DNA of 45,812 nucleotides from JAFASC01 sp036265935 (GCA_036265935.1 DATAOB010000114.1:1-45812), one strand, 5' to 3'; positions 1 through 8,120 are shown, numbered from the stretch's first letter. Notes: generated by a model from the letters alone, not told the origin. Made by a program: numbers and translations.

Positions 1-222
1 ATCGCCAAGCTTATCACACCCGGCGACAACGAGCCTTCTGGGTTCATCCTCACAACTATTCTCGGGATCGTCGGCGCGGTGGTGGCCACCTTCCTAGGTC
101 AAGCTTTAGGCTGGTATCGCCCAGGTGAAGGTGCTGGCCTCGTCGGCGCCGTCGTCGGAGCCGTAATCGTCCTGCTGATTTGGGGCGCCGTGATGGGGCG
201 GCGGACACCAGATCGTATTTAA
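1..222 (+). CDS. GlsB/YeaQ/YmgE-type membrane protein, 5' partial
   Basis: The reading frame is open from the window edge and ends at TAA 220-222, leaving 73 residues of C-terminus. Two glycine-rich hydrophobic helices are visible (about residues 16-37 and 48-66), separated by a short loop with GWYRPGEGAG and followed by a basic end (GRRTPDRI). This matches the GlsB/YeaQ/YmgE (transglycosylase-associated) family of small, stress-induced inner-membrane proteins, normally 80-90 aa, so only the first few residues should be missing. The biochemical role of the family is not settled. The start and promoter lie outside the window. Confidence 0.8.
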   Translation: MAKLITPGDNEPSGFILTTILGIVGAVVATFLGQALGWYRPGEGAGLVGAVVGAVIVLLIWGAVMGRRTPDRI

Positions 223-714
223 GTTTAGCAACGATAGGATTCACTTACGAAGAACGCTTCGGCTCTTGCGAGCTGTTTAGGTTTCGTAAGAGGCATTAGC
301 GACAGAGACGTGGAACCGAGTGCGCAGTGTTTCGCATTAATCTCCGGTTTTGTGGGGCGGGGAGAGCGTCAGCGCAGCGCCGCCCCTTAGGCGGCCCAGA
401 CCCAGGGCGCGTCCTTTCCTAGGTCGGCTCTGGGATGCGTCGGCCAGTGCGGTCTTGGCGTTCTGCATAAGGCCGATATGCCGCCACGCCAGCTTCCAGA
501 AGCGAGGCCGTTCAGCTTCGTCCTCTACTTCGCGCACCCGCATGCGTGGAACAACGGGTTATCCGAATCTCGACATCGGATTTAGCGGTAAATTGTGTAC
601 CCAAGCGGGATCTCCTTCGGCACCCCGGCTGCGACCCGAAAAGTACGTAGCTGTTGTCGTCCTTAAGGCGCATTAGTGGGGTCTTGCTTGCGGCGCCAGG
701 AAAGTCACGGCTCG
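223..714. other. Gap without a convincing gene
   Basis: About 490 bases separate the GlsB-type gene and the methyltransferase pseudogene. An 8-bp inverted repeat, CTTACGAA at 244-251 and TTCGTAAG at 283-290, lies just past the first gene, with a smaller CGAAG-aacg-CTTCG hairpin inside it. There is no T-run, so I do not call a terminator. Short open frames on both strands (for example minus 337-543 and plus 350-676) have no recognisable domain and look like GC-driven open frames or remnants. Given the neighbouring pseudogene this may be decaying sequence. Confidence 0.5.
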
Positions 715-1210
715 CTAGGAGAAGCTTCGCGGAAGAATACGAGCTCTAAACAGAGCGGCGATTTCCTCGAAACAAAGATGCACATCCTCGATGACATATA
801 GTCCGCTCGGCTGCAGCCGACCGAACGCCACATCGAAGAACCGCGTATTCGCTTATAAGCATGGACGCCGTCGCCGACGATTAGATCGAATCGCGTCTCG
901 GGAATGGCGGACCAAAGGGCCAGGCAACTCTCAGAGCTCCCCTGATCGACATAGAATGTCCTGATTCGCTCCTCCTCGAAGAGACAGTCGGCGTCTATGT
1001 CAGCGCCGTAGATCAATGCCGACGGAAAAAACTCCCGCCATGCACGCAAAGACGCCCTGGAGGTCCGTGGGGGCCCATATGTGCGCGGATATTCGGATTG
1101 ATGCTGCCAATGCCGACCTCGAAAACCGCTCTGACGCTCGACAGGAATTGGTCAGCGAAGATCCGTTCGCCGTCGCCGTAAAAGACGAGGAGGTCACGGA
1201 TCTTCGCCAT
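715..1210 (-). pseudogene. Class I SAM methyltransferase, twice frameshifted
   Basis: The coding sequence runs through three frames. It starts at 1210 (MAKIRDLLVFYGDGERIF), reads VFEVGIGSINPN, a SAM-binding VGIGxG-like motif, and then HMGPHGPPG. Near 1054 it must shift by one base to continue as RAWREFFPSALIYGADID and ETRFDLIVGDGVHAY. Near 848 it must shift again to continue as RLQPSGLYVIEDVHL and end at TAG 715-717. Together the pieces give a complete small methyltransferase of the kind that carries VGIG, GADID, DLIxDDGxH and LYVIEDVH blocks, often found in glycan or natural-product loci. Each break is explained by one missing base. It is either a pseudogene or a sequencing error; two independent lesions favour a pseudogene. 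Confidence 0.75.
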
Positions 1211-1234
1211 GACGAAAGGAGCGTGGCGATTGCC

Positions 1235-2377
1235 TCAGATCACGTGCGTCTCGAGCGGCGGAAAGCCGTTGAAGCCGACTGCGGAGTAGGTCGTCGTATA
1301 GGCGCCCGTTCCCTCAATCAGCACCTTGGCGCCGATCTCCAGACTAACCGGCAGCGCATATGGCTGCTTCTCGTAAAGCACATCGATCGAGTCGCAGGTC
1401 GGTCCGGCGAGCACGCACGGGCCCTTCGCATCGCCATCGAACTCGGTGCGGATCGGGTAGCGGATCATCTCGTCGGTGGTCTCGGCGAGCCCGTTGAATT
1501 TGCCGATGTCGAGATACACCCAGCGCGTCTTGTCGCCTTCCGATTTCTTCGAGATGAGGATGACCTCCGCCTCAATGAGACCGGCATTGCCAACCATGCC
1601 GCGGCCCGGCTCGATGATCGTCTCCGGAATGCGATTGCCGAAATGCTTGCGCAACGAGCGGAAAATCGTCTGCCCGTAAGTGCGCACCGCCGGCACATCC
1701 TTCGTGTATTTCGTCGGGAAACCGCCGCCGAGATTGACCATCTGCAGATTGATGCCGCGCTCGGAAAGATCGCGGAAGATCACCGAGGCGGCCTTCAGCG
1801 CGCCGTCCCACATGCGCGGGTTCGGCTGCTGCGAACCGACATGGAACGACAGGCCGTGTGCAATGAGGCCGAGGCGGTGTGCGTGCTCAAGCACGCGCGG
1901 CGCCATGTCCGGCACGCAACCGAACTTGCGCGATAGCGGCCATTCGGCGCCGGCGCCGTCGCAGAGCATGCGGCAGAACACTTTCGATCCGGGCGCCGCG
2001 CGCGCGATCTTGTCGACCTCGGCTTCGCAATCGACCGCAAAGAGGCGCACGCCGAGTTCAAAGGCCCGCGCGACATCGCGTTCCTTCTTGATTGTATTGC
2101 CGAAGCTGATGCGGTCGGGGGTGGCGCCGGTCGCGAGCACCTGCTCGATCTCGGTCACCGAGGCCGCGTCGAAACACGAGCCGAGCCGCGCGAGCAGGTC
2201 GAGCACTTCCGGTGCCGGATTGGCCTTCACGGCGTAGAAGACGCGCGTGTCGGGAAGCGCCCTGGCGAAGGCGTGATAGTTGTCGCGCACGACATCGAGA
2301 TCAACGACGAGGCAAGGGCCGGTATCGCGTCCCGCCTCGCGGCGGTTGCGGAGGAAGTTGAGGATACGATCGGTCAT
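1235..2377 (-). CDS. Ornithine/lysine decarboxylase (group IV, PLP)
   Basis: This is a 380-residue enzyme with the alanine-racemase-like TIM barrel followed by a beta domain, typical of group IV decarboxylases that turn ornithine (some also lysine) into putrescine (cadaverine) for polyamine synthesis in the cytoplasm. Visible are the PLP lysine in YAVKANP (K51), the phosphate-binding GGGFP loop, EPGRGMVGNAG, and the active-site cysteine in GPTCDSID (about C328). The length fits the short bacterial/eukaryotic-type ODC family. I chose ATG 2375-2377 because it begins the conserved region (MTDRILNFL). The frame stays open upstream, but that part is Arg-rich and unlike the family. The long leader upstream suggests RNA-level control. 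A speF-type assignment is likely; substrate preference cannot be read from the sequence. Confidence 0.9.
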   Translation of the reverse strand: MTDRILNFLRNRREAGRDTGPCLVVDLDVVRDNYHAFARALPDTRVFYAVKANPAPEVLDLLARLGSCFDAASVTEIEQVLATGATPDRISFGNTIKKERDVARAFELGVRLFAVDCEAEVDKIARAAPGSKVFCRMLCDGAGAEWPLSRKFGCVPDMAPRVLEHAHRLGLIAHGLSFHVGSQQPNPRMWDGALKAASVIFRDLSERGINLQMVNLGGGFPTKYTKDVPAVRTYGQTIFRSLRKHFGNRIPETIIEPGRGMVGNAGLIEAEVILISKKSEGDKTRWVYLDIGKFNGLAETTDEMIRYPIRTEFDGDAKGPCVLAGPTCDSIDVLYEKQPYALPVSLEIGAKVLIEGTGAYTTTYSAVGFNGFPPLETHVI

Positions 2378-2910
2378 CGCGGCATCCCTTCGAAGAACGC
2401 AGGTTTCTCCCGCGCCGTTAGCTGTGGGCTTCGTCGGATGGCGATGCTCAGCGAGGGCCGCGCGATGGAGACGCGAACCCAAGCGAGTTGACCCGCCAAC
2501 ATGACCGGGTCTCTCGCGCGGGCTGGCCGCTACGAGCGATCGGTCGGGTGCTGCGCCGTTGGACACGATTCTCCCTGGAGGCGAATTTCGCCTGGGGATC
2601 AAAGTGGCCATCGTTTGGAAGGGAGGAGTCCCGTCCGCACGCCCGGCAAGAAAGACAAGCCTCTTCGGTAAGTCGGCCTTTGGAGGGTCGACAGAGACCA
2701 AAAAAGCCCGGTCCGTCGTTGCTTTAAGTCGCGATCCCCCGCAGAGACGGGGTTCGCCGGTTCGCCTCCGGCTGCCGGTTTTCTTTACGGCGGTTCTCCG
2801 GCCTCTTGTCCGGGATTGCCGCCGACCGACACACGACCACAGGCACGTGCGATTTGGGCAAGGGGCAACATAGGGAAAAAATCTGGCGATACAAGCGGTT
2901 TTGTGGGTCA
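2378..2910 (-). promoter_or_regulatory. Long structured leader of the decarboxylase gene (possible speF-type element)
   Basis: More than 500 bases lie between the decarboxylase start and the terminator of the GST gene, with no other gene visible. Read on the minus strand, a possible promoter with TTGTAT and TATGTT hexamers sits at 2866-2895. Short hairpins follow, including GACC-GGGCTTTTTT-GGTC (2696-2713) and GGCGAAATTCGCC. Alphaproteobacterial ornithine decarboxylase genes are known to carry a conserved leader RNA (the speF motif). Position and structure agree with that, but I could not test the consensus, so the assignment is inference. Confidence 0.45.
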
Positions 2911-2970
2911 CGCAGCATTTTGCGCGAGCTGTGGTCGATCAGCCCGCACAAAATCTTAAGCAGAGCCAAA

Positions 2971-3000
2971 CAAAACGGCGGATGAGCAGCTCACCCGCCG
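2971..3000 (-). terminator. Rho-independent terminator of the GST gene
   Basis: On the minus strand the stem CGGCGG-G-TGA pairs with TCA-T-CCGCCG around a GCTGC loop and is followed directly by TTTTGTTT. It lies about 30 bases past the GST stop codon, in the right orientation to end that transcript. Confidence 0.8.
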
Positions 3001-3031
3001 CTAGATCCAGGTGCTCGGCCTCGCGCCGGCG

Positions 3032-3667
3032 CTACGCCGCTTTGTGCCGCTGCAGCTCCGCCGCGTAAAGCGCATGCTCTTCCGACAGAGCGCGCGCGAT
3101 GCTCGGGCGCTGCTTCAGACGAGCATAGTAGGCCTCCACCGCCGGCCATTTCTTCAAGTCGATCGGCGTGGCGATATTCCAGTTCAGCACCGTGAACAGA
3201 TACGCATCGGCCACGCTAAAGCGGTCGAGCAGGAACTCGCGCCCTTCAAGATAGGTGTTGAGATAGGCGAGGCGGCTTTCTGCCTTCTGAAGCGTGCGAG
3301 CCTTGCCCTCCTGCGGCATTTTGGGGTCGAACAGCGGCGCAAAGAGCGCCTTGTGCAGCTCTGTGCCAATGAAGCACAGCCATTGATGCAGCCGCGAGCG
3401 CGCCATGCCGCTCGGCGGCGCAAGCTCGACGTTCGGATACGCGTCGGCGATAAACTGCAATATCGCTGCATTCTCGGTGAGGACCTCGCCATGATGTGTC
3501 CGCAGCGTCGGCACGAGACCGAGCGGGTTGATGGCGAAGAAATCCTCGCCTTCCCGCGTGCGCTTTGTCTTGGGGTCGACCTCGATAAAACGGGCGTCGG
3601 CGCCAGTCTCGTAGATCACGATTCGCGACGCCATCGAGCAGGCGAGGGGGGAGAAATAAAGGTCCAT
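3032..3667 (-). CDS. gst: Glutathione S-transferase
   Basis: The 211-residue protein has the usual thioredoxin-like N-terminal domain (about 1-80) and all-helical C-terminal domain (about 88-205). The N-terminus MDLYFSPLACS places Cys10/Ser11 where bacterial beta-class GSTs have their active-site cysteine. NPLGLVPTL carries the cis-proline and TENAAILQFIAD the glutathione-binding segment. Such cytosolic enzymes conjugate or reduce electrophiles with glutathione. It is divergent from a TetR regulator, with two matching palindromes between them, so it is probably the regulator's target. The second gene of the regulator's operon belongs to the glutathione-linked GFA family, which fits a detoxification module. 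Confidence 0.92.
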   Translation of the reverse strand: MDLYFSPLACSMASRIVIYETGADARFIEVDPKTKRTREGEDFFAINPLGLVPTLRTHHGEVLTENAAILQFIADAYPNVELAPPSGMARSRLHQWLCFIGTELHKALFAPLFDPKMPQEGKARTLQKAESRLAYLNTYLEGREFLLDRFSVADAYLFTVLNWNIATPIDLKKWPAVEAYYARLKQRPSIARALSEEHALYAAELQRHKAA

Positions 3668-3685
3668 TGGAACTCCGCGGTTGAA

Positions 3686-3707
3686 TTTTGTACCGAAGTG
3701 TATGAAA
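3686..3707. promoter_or_regulatory. Operator-like palindrome 1 (TetR target candidate)
   Basis: TTTTGTAC, six bases, then GTATGAAA form an imperfect 22-bp palindrome 19 bases upstream of the GST start. It has the same architecture as the second site at 3735-3756. Binding by the adjacent TetR protein is inference. Confidence 0.6.
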
Positions 3708-3734
3708 TTACGCCGGCGCGCTCTCTGTCAAGAG

Positions 3735-3756
3735 TTTTTTACAAGATGGTACAAAA
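3735..3756. promoter_or_regulatory. Operator-like palindrome 2, covering the tetR start codon
   Basis: TTTTTTAC, six bases, then GTACAAAA. Its right half is the exact reverse complement of the left half of site 1 (GTACAAAA against TTTTGTAC). The two centres are 49 bp apart. It covers the ATG of the regulator gene, so a bound repressor could block its own expression. Confidence 0.6.
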
Positions 3757-4387
3757 AGCAGAAAAGTCGGCAAGGCCTGATGCGGCCGCAAAGCGCCGCG
3801 GCCGTCCGCGCGCCTACAAACCGGGCCGGGCTCTCCAGCAGGCGACGGCGACATTCTGGAAGCAGGGTTATTCGGGAACATCGCTCGACGATCTCGCCGA
3901 CGCGACCGGCATGAATCGGCCGAGCATCTATGCCGCCTTCGGCAACAAGCGCGCGTTCTATCTCAATGCGCTGATGAGCTATTGGGAGGCCGGTTATACC
4001 GCGATGCGCGAGGCACTCGCCTATGACAAGCCGCTGTCAGAGGCGCTGATGCAGGTCTACGAACGGGCCCTTTCGATTTATTTTCCCACGCGCGGGCAGC
4101 CCCTCGGTTGCTTCGCGATCGGCACAGCGGTGACGGAAGCGGCAGAGGATTCCGAGATTCGCTCGACTCTGCTGACGGGCCTGCGTGCCCTCGACGATTT
4201 TTTTGAAGCGCGCATTCGCGCTGCGCAAAAGAGTGGCGAAGTGTCAAAGAAGCGAGATGCAGCCGCGCTTGCGTACTTGGCTTCGGCGACGCTGCACACG
4301 ATCGCGATTCGGGCTCGCGCCGGCGCCGAGCGCGCTGATCTCGAGAAACTCGCGCACCAAGCGGTGGCGGTCATCTGCGCGGCGTAA
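3746..4387 (+). CDS. TetR/AcrR-family transcriptional regulator
   Basis: The 213-residue protein has a basic N-terminus (KRRGRPRAYKPGRAL) followed by a TetR helix-turn-helix at about residues 25-70: FWKQGYSGTSLDDLADATGM, then NRPSIYAAFGNKRAFY. The remaining helical part (about 75-210) should be the ligand-binding and dimer domain. The frame is open further upstream, but ATG 3746 gives the normal family length and lies inside the second palindrome. It is divergent from the GST gene and followed 15 bases later by a GFA-family gene. It probably represses both directions and is relieved by an electrophile or similar ligand; the ligand cannot be predicted. Confidence 0.9.
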   Translation: MVQKAEKSARPDAAAKRRGRPRAYKPGRALQQATATFWKQGYSGTSLDDLADATGMNRPSIYAAFGNKRAFYLNALMSYWEAGYTAMREALAYDKPLSEALMQVYERALSIYFPTRGQPLGCFAIGTAVTEAAEDSEIRSTLLTGLRALDDFFEARIRAAQKSGEVSKKRDAAALAYLASATLHTIAIRARAGAERADLEKLAHQAVAVICAA

Positions 4388-4402
4388 ACTGGAGGCTCTC
4401 GC

Positions 4403-4780
4403 ATGAATCTGCAGGGCGGCTGCTTATGCGGTGCAATTCGCTATGAATTTTCCGGCGATCCGTTCCGGCAATTCGTCTGTCACTGCCGCGATTGCCAGCG
4501 CTCCGGCGGCAGCGCCTTTCATGCCGGGCTGGCGGTCCCGCGTGGCGGATTTCAGATCACGCAAGGCGAACTGCAGACATATGAGTCGGCATCTGACTCA
4601 GGCCGGCGCATCAAGCGCCGCTTCTGTCCAACCTGCGGATCAGGCGTGATCAACGAGCCGGAGGTCTGGCCCGATCACGTCGTCATTCGCGTCGGCACGC
4701 TCGACGATCCGGGCGCTTTCATGCCGAAGCAGGAACTCTATGCGCGCAATCGCGCACGCTGGCTCAGCATCGAACCGTGA
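4403..4780 (+). CDS. GFA-family zinc protein (Mss4-like fold)
   Basis: The 125-residue protein shows the GFA cysteine pattern: GGCLCGAIRY at the N-terminus, FVCHCRDCQRSGGSAF, and RRFCPTCGSGV. These residues bind two zinc ions in family members. The family is named after glutathione-dependent formaldehyde-activating enzyme, but most members have no proven activity, and a direct enzymatic role for the founder has been questioned. A strong GGAGG ribosome site precedes the ATG, and the gene lies 15 bases behind tetR, so they are likely co-transcribed. With the divergent GST this suggests a glutathione or aldehyde stress function. Confidence 0.9.
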   Translation: MNLQGGCLCGAIRYEFSGDPFRQFVCHCRDCQRSGGSAFHAGLAVPRGGFQITQGELQTYESASDSGRRIKRRFCPTCGSGVINEPEVWPDHVVIRVGTLDDPGAFMPKQELYARNRARWLSIEP

Positions 4781-4796
4781 GCGCGAGCGTCGCTCC

Positions 4797-5402
4797 TTAC
4801 TTGACGACGACCTTGGTGCCGACCTTCACGCGATTGTAGAGGTCGATCGCATCGATATCGCGCATACGGATACAGCCCGAGGACACGCCGCGGCCGATGC
4901 TCTCCGGCTCGTTCGTGCCATGGATGCGGTACATCGTGTCTTTATTGCCCTGGAAAAGGTAGAGCGCGCGTGAGCCGAGCGGATTATCGGGTCCGCCCGG
5001 CAGGCCGCCGGCGCGCGCCGTCGGGGCAAGGTGCGGCCAGCGCTTGAGCATGTCGGCCGGCGGCATCCAATGCGGCCATTCGGCCTTCTTTGCGACTCTG
5101 GCGACGCCGGTCCAGCCATAGGCTTCCTGGCCCGTGGCCACGCCGTAGCGAATCGCTTTGCGGCCGGGCTCGACAAAATAGAGATACTTGTCCTTCGTAT
5201 CGACGACTATCGTGCCCGGCGCCTCGCCGGTCGGATCGTCGATGCGATAGCGCTCGAACTGAATGTCGCCCTGTACCTTCGGCACAAGTGCCAGATATTG
5301 CGCGTCTTTCTGCGACACCGATGGATCCGGCACGCCTTGGTAGTTGCAGCCGCCGAGGAGCGCGGAGGCGCTGGCAAGCAGGGTGATTGAGCGGAATTTC
5401 AT
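4797..5402 (-). CDS. L,D-transpeptidase (YkuD domain) lipoprotein
   Basis: The 201-residue protein starts with a lipoprotein signal (MKFRSITLLASASALLGGC, lipid cysteine C19), so it should be anchored in the envelope. The YkuD domain spans about residues 63-200. It ends with the catalytic signature: H161 in IHGTN and Cys177 in SSGCIRM. Such enzymes make 3-3 cross-links in peptidoglycan or attach proteins to it. A GAGGGG ribosome site precedes the ATG. It is convergent with the GFA gene (16-bp gap) and stands alone on its strand. Confidence 0.93.
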   Translation of the reverse strand: MKFRSITLLASASALLGGCNYQGVPDPSVSQKDAQYLALVPKVQGDIQFERYRIDDPTGEAPGTIVVDTKDKYLYFVEPGRKAIRYGVATGQEAYGWTGVARVAKKAEWPHWMPPADMLKRWPHLAPTARAGGLPGGPDNPLGSRALYLFQGNKDTMYRIHGTNEPESIGRGVSSGCIRMRDIDAIDLYNRVKVGTKVVVK

Positions 5403-5607
5403 GAGCGCAACCCCTCGTCTGAACGGCTCAGCTTATTAGGGGTCTAATTACCATAATCTTATCCCTCTGAGTCGCCGCCGGGGCAAAGCTCCCGCCCCTG
5501 TTGCGTGCGGGCCACAGGTGGTCAGCCGGCATGCGGCCTGGTGTTTGCCTGCGATGCAGTGGACTTCCGGCGGTGACGCCGCGAAAGTGCGGTTCCGGGA
5601 GATTCTT

Positions 5608-6558
5608 TTGTCCAGAACGCTGCTTCTCACCCATTCCGCCGGACTTGGTCACGATATGGGCCGCGGCCATCCTGAGCGCCCGGATCGGCTCCGGGCAATC
5701 GAGCGCGTTCTGGAAAACGAACGCTTTCAGTCGTTGATACGAGAGCAGGCGCCGTTCGGCGAGCGCGCGGCGGTGATCCGCGTCCATCCGGAAGCATATT
5801 TTGACGCCATCGAGCACGCCGCCCCGAGAGAGGGAATCGTTCAGCTCGATGCCGATACCGCCATGAGCCCGGGAACATGGGCGGCGGTCATGCACGCCGT
5901 CGGGGGCGCCACGCGCGCAGTCGATGAGGTCATGACCGGCCTCGTCGACAACGCCTTCGTGGCGATGCGGCCGCCCGGCCATCACGCCGAGCGTGCGACG
6001 CCGATGGGCTTCTGCTTCTTCAACCAAGCTGCGATCGCAGCGCGCCACGCGCAGGCGGTGCACGGCGCCGAGCGCGTCGCCATCATCGATTTCGACGTGC
6101 ATCACGGCAACGGCTCGCAAGACATTTTCTGGGCCAACCGGAGCGTCATGTACGCATCGACGCATCAGATGCCGCTTTATCCCGGCACCGGCGCGCGCAA
6201 CGAGCGCGGTGACCACGATACGATCGTCAACGCGCCGCTGCGTCCCGGCGACGGCGGCGAGCGCTTCCGCGAAGCGTTCCAGACGACGATCCTGCCGCGG
6301 CTCGACGCGTTCGCGCCGGATCTCGTGATCGTGTCAGCTGGTTTCGACGCGCATCGGCGCGATCCGCTCGCCAATCTCATGCTGGTCGAGGACGACTTCG
6401 CCTGGGCAACCGGCAAGCTCATGGAAGTCGCGCAAAAACACGCGAAGGGGCGGCTCGTGTCGGTGCTCGAAGGCGGCTACGATCTCGAAGCGCTCGCCTA
6501 TTCCGTGGCCGCACATGTGCTGACGCTGATGGGCGCTACCGCGAGCGCAAGGCAATGA
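5608..6558 (+). CDS. Histone deacetylase-like amidohydrolase
   Basis: This is an arginase/deacetylase-fold zinc enzyme of about 316 residues. It shows the family blocks GHDMGRGHPERPDRL near the start, MRPPGHHAE (the active-site His pair), IDFDVHHGNGSQDIF (zinc Asp and His), SAGFDAHRRDPL (second zinc Asp) and LEGGYDLEAL. Bacterial members deacetylate acetylpolyamines, acetoin-utilisation proteins or other amides; the substrate is unknown here. I prefer TTG 5608 because it follows GGGAGA at the right spacing and the fold begins right after it; an ATG at 5518 would add 30 unlike residues. The stop overlaps the start of the DUF1330 gene (ATGA), so the two are coupled. With a polyamine decarboxylase nearby, an acetylpolyamine substrate is conceivable. 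Confidence 0.9.
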   Translation: MSRTLLLTHSAGLGHDMGRGHPERPDRLRAIERVLENERFQSLIREQAPFGERAAVIRVHPEAYFDAIEHAAPREGIVQLDADTAMSPGTWAAVMHAVGGATRAVDEVMTGLVDNAFVAMRPPGHHAERATPMGFCFFNQAAIAARHAQAVHGAERVAIIDFDVHHGNGSQDIFWANRSVMYASTHQMPLYPGTGARNERGDHDTIVNAPLRPGDGGERFREAFQTTILPRLDAFAPDLVIVSAGFDAHRRDPLANLMLVEDDFAWATGKLMEVAQKHAKGRLVSVLEGGYDLEALAYSVAAHVLTLMGATASARQ

Positions 6559-6992
6559 GCCACGTCGATCCGACACGCGAGCAGTTCAAGGCGATTTTCG
6601 GCCTGCCGCTCGAGCGTCCCGTCCACATGATCAATCTGTTGCGCTTCCGCGATTTCGCCGCCTATCGCAACAGCGATCCCGAGGCCGGCGAGAAGCCGGT
6701 CAGCGGCGCCGAAGCCTATCGCCGTTATGGCACCGAGGCGGCGCCTCATTTCGCAAAGGTCGGCGGCAAGCAGCTATGGATCGGCGCCCCAGAACTCATG
6801 CTGATCGGCCCGCAGGACGAGCGCTGGGACCTCGCCTTCGTCGCCTATTACCCGACGGCGCAGGCGTTCGTGGACATGCTGCGCAATCCCGACTACCAGC
6901 GCGCGACGCGCCATCGCACCGCGGCGCTCATCGATTCCCGCCTGATCCGCTGCGCCGGACTGGAGACGGGTGTCGGCTTCAATCCGAAATAG
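6555..6992 (+). CDS. DUF1330-family protein
   Basis: The 145-residue protein fits the DUF1330 family (dimeric ferredoxin-like alpha/beta fold). It has VHMINLLRF at the start of the fold, SGAEAYRRYG, then DLAFVAYYPTAQAFVDML and NPDYQRATRHRTAAL. Family members are small cytosolic proteins without established chemistry. The gene overlaps the deacetylase-like gene by four bases, so both should be made in fixed proportion. It ends 12 bases from the convergent liv binding-protein gene. Confidence 0.88.
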   Translation: MSHVDPTREQFKAIFGLPLERPVHMINLLRFRDFAAYRNSDPEAGEKPVSGAEAYRRYGTEAAPHFAKVGGKQLWIGAPELMLIGPQDERWDLAFVAYYPTAQAFVDMLRNPDYQRATRHRTAALIDSRLIRCAGLETGVGFNPK

Positions 6993-7004
6993 CCCCTGGC
7001 GCGT

Positions 7005-8120
7005 TCACAGCTGCTTGTAAGTGATCTTGCCGTCGGCGCCTTTGACCCAGCGGTAGACGACGTAATCCGCGCGCGTGACGTCGCCCTTCTTGTCATAGGA
7101 AATATCGCCGATCACAGTCTTGAACGGTTTGCCCGAATGCATGACGTCGATCATCGCCTGCGTCTCGGTCGAGTTCGCCTGCTCCGCTGCCTGTTTCAGG
7201 ATCTGGACGGCGGCGTAGCTGTACAAGGTGTACGTCTCGGGATTGAACCTCTTCGCCTCAAATTTCTTGACGACATCGGCGGCTTCGGGCCGCAGCCGCG
7301 GATCGGGCGGAAAGGTCATCAACGTGCCGTCCGCACCGGGACCGGCGATCGAGGCAAATTCCTCCGACGCAATACCGTCGCCGCCCATCAGCGGCGCCTG
7401 CACGCCCTGATCGCGCATCTGGCGCACAAGCAGGCCGGCTTCCGTATGCACGCCGCCGAAGAACACCACATCGGCACCCGATGCTTTGATCTTCGAGACG
7501 ATGGCGGAATAATCCTTCTCGCCGACATTGAGGCCTTCATAGAGGACCTCGCGCACGCCGGCCGCGTTCAGCGCTTTCTTCGTCTCGTCGGCGAGACCTT
7601 TCCCATAAGTCGTCTTGTCTTGGACGATCGAAATCTTCTTGCCCTTGTAATTTTCGGCAAGATATTTGCCGGCGACGCCACCCTGCTGATCGTCGCGTCC
7701 GCAGGTGCGGAACATGAATTGGTAGCCGCGCTCGGTGATCTGCGGGTTGGTCGAGGCCGGCGTGATGTCGATGATCGCATTCTCGTTGTAGGTCTCCGAT
7801 GCCGGCATGGTCACGCTCGAATTGAAGTGACCGACGACCCAGGTGATGCCGTCACCGACAAACTTGTTGGCGACGTTGCGGCCCTGTCTCGGATCGGCGG
7901 CATCGTCCCCGATCGACAGCGACAGCTTCTTGCCGAGAATGCCGCCGGCCGCGTTGATGTCTTCGACCGCCTGGTCGACGCCGTTACGCAGCTGCGCGCC
8001 GAAGGCCGCATTGGCGCCGCTCAGCGGCCCGGCGACGCCGAGCTTGATCTGCGCCGAGGCGGCGCCGGAATAAGCGAACGCGGCAGCGCTCAGCGCCGCA
8101 AGAACCAGTTTGCGTTGCAT
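7005..8120 (-). CDS. livK: Branched-chain amino acid-type ABC substrate-binding protein
   Basis: The 371-residue periplasmic binding protein has a Sec signal (MQRKLVLAALSAAAFAYSGAASAQ, cleaved after about residue 24). The mature start, IKLGVAGPLSGANAAFGAQL, is typical of the LivJ/LivK type I fold, followed by GVDQAVEDINAAGGI and DKTTYGKGLADE. GGGGAG precedes the ATG. It is the last gene of the minus-strand liv operon and supplies substrate to LivHM. The ligand may be a branched-chain amino acid, an amide or an aromatic acid; the family is too broad to decide. Confidence 0.93.
   Translation of the reverse strand: MQRKLVLAALSAAAFAYSGAASAQIKLGVAGPLSGANAAFGAQLRNGVDQAVEDINAAGGILGKKLSLSIGDDAADPRQGRNVANKFVGDGITWVVGHFNSSVTMPASETYNENAIIDITPASTNPQITERGYQFMFRTCGRDDQQGGVAGKYLAENYKGKKISIVQDKTTYGKGLADETKKALNAAGVREVLYEGLNVGEKDYSAIVSKIKASGADVVFFGGVHTEAGLLVRQMRDQGVQAPLMGGDGIASEEFASIAGPGADGTLMTFPPDPRLRPEAADVVKKFEAKRFNPETYTLYSYAAVQILKQAAEQANSTETQAMIDVMHSGKPFKTVIGDISYDKKGDVTRADYVVYRWVKGADGKITYKQL

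Noticed and set aside
337..676. Short open frames on both strands in the first gap
   Set aside because: No recognisable domain, no ribosome site, and compositions expected by chance in GC-rich DNA.
223..714. A tRNA or small RNA in the first gap
   Set aside because: The inverted repeat at 244-290 does not fold into a cloverleaf and has no terminator T-run.
2378..2911. An N-terminal extension of about 178 residues on the decarboxylase
   Set aside because: It is very Arg/Pro-rich, unlike the family, contains hairpin-forming sequence, and the conserved protein begins at 2377.
3011..3745. A longer TetR protein starting at 3011
   Set aside because: The extra 245 codons are antisense to the GST gene and unlike any regulator; ATG 3746 gives the normal length.
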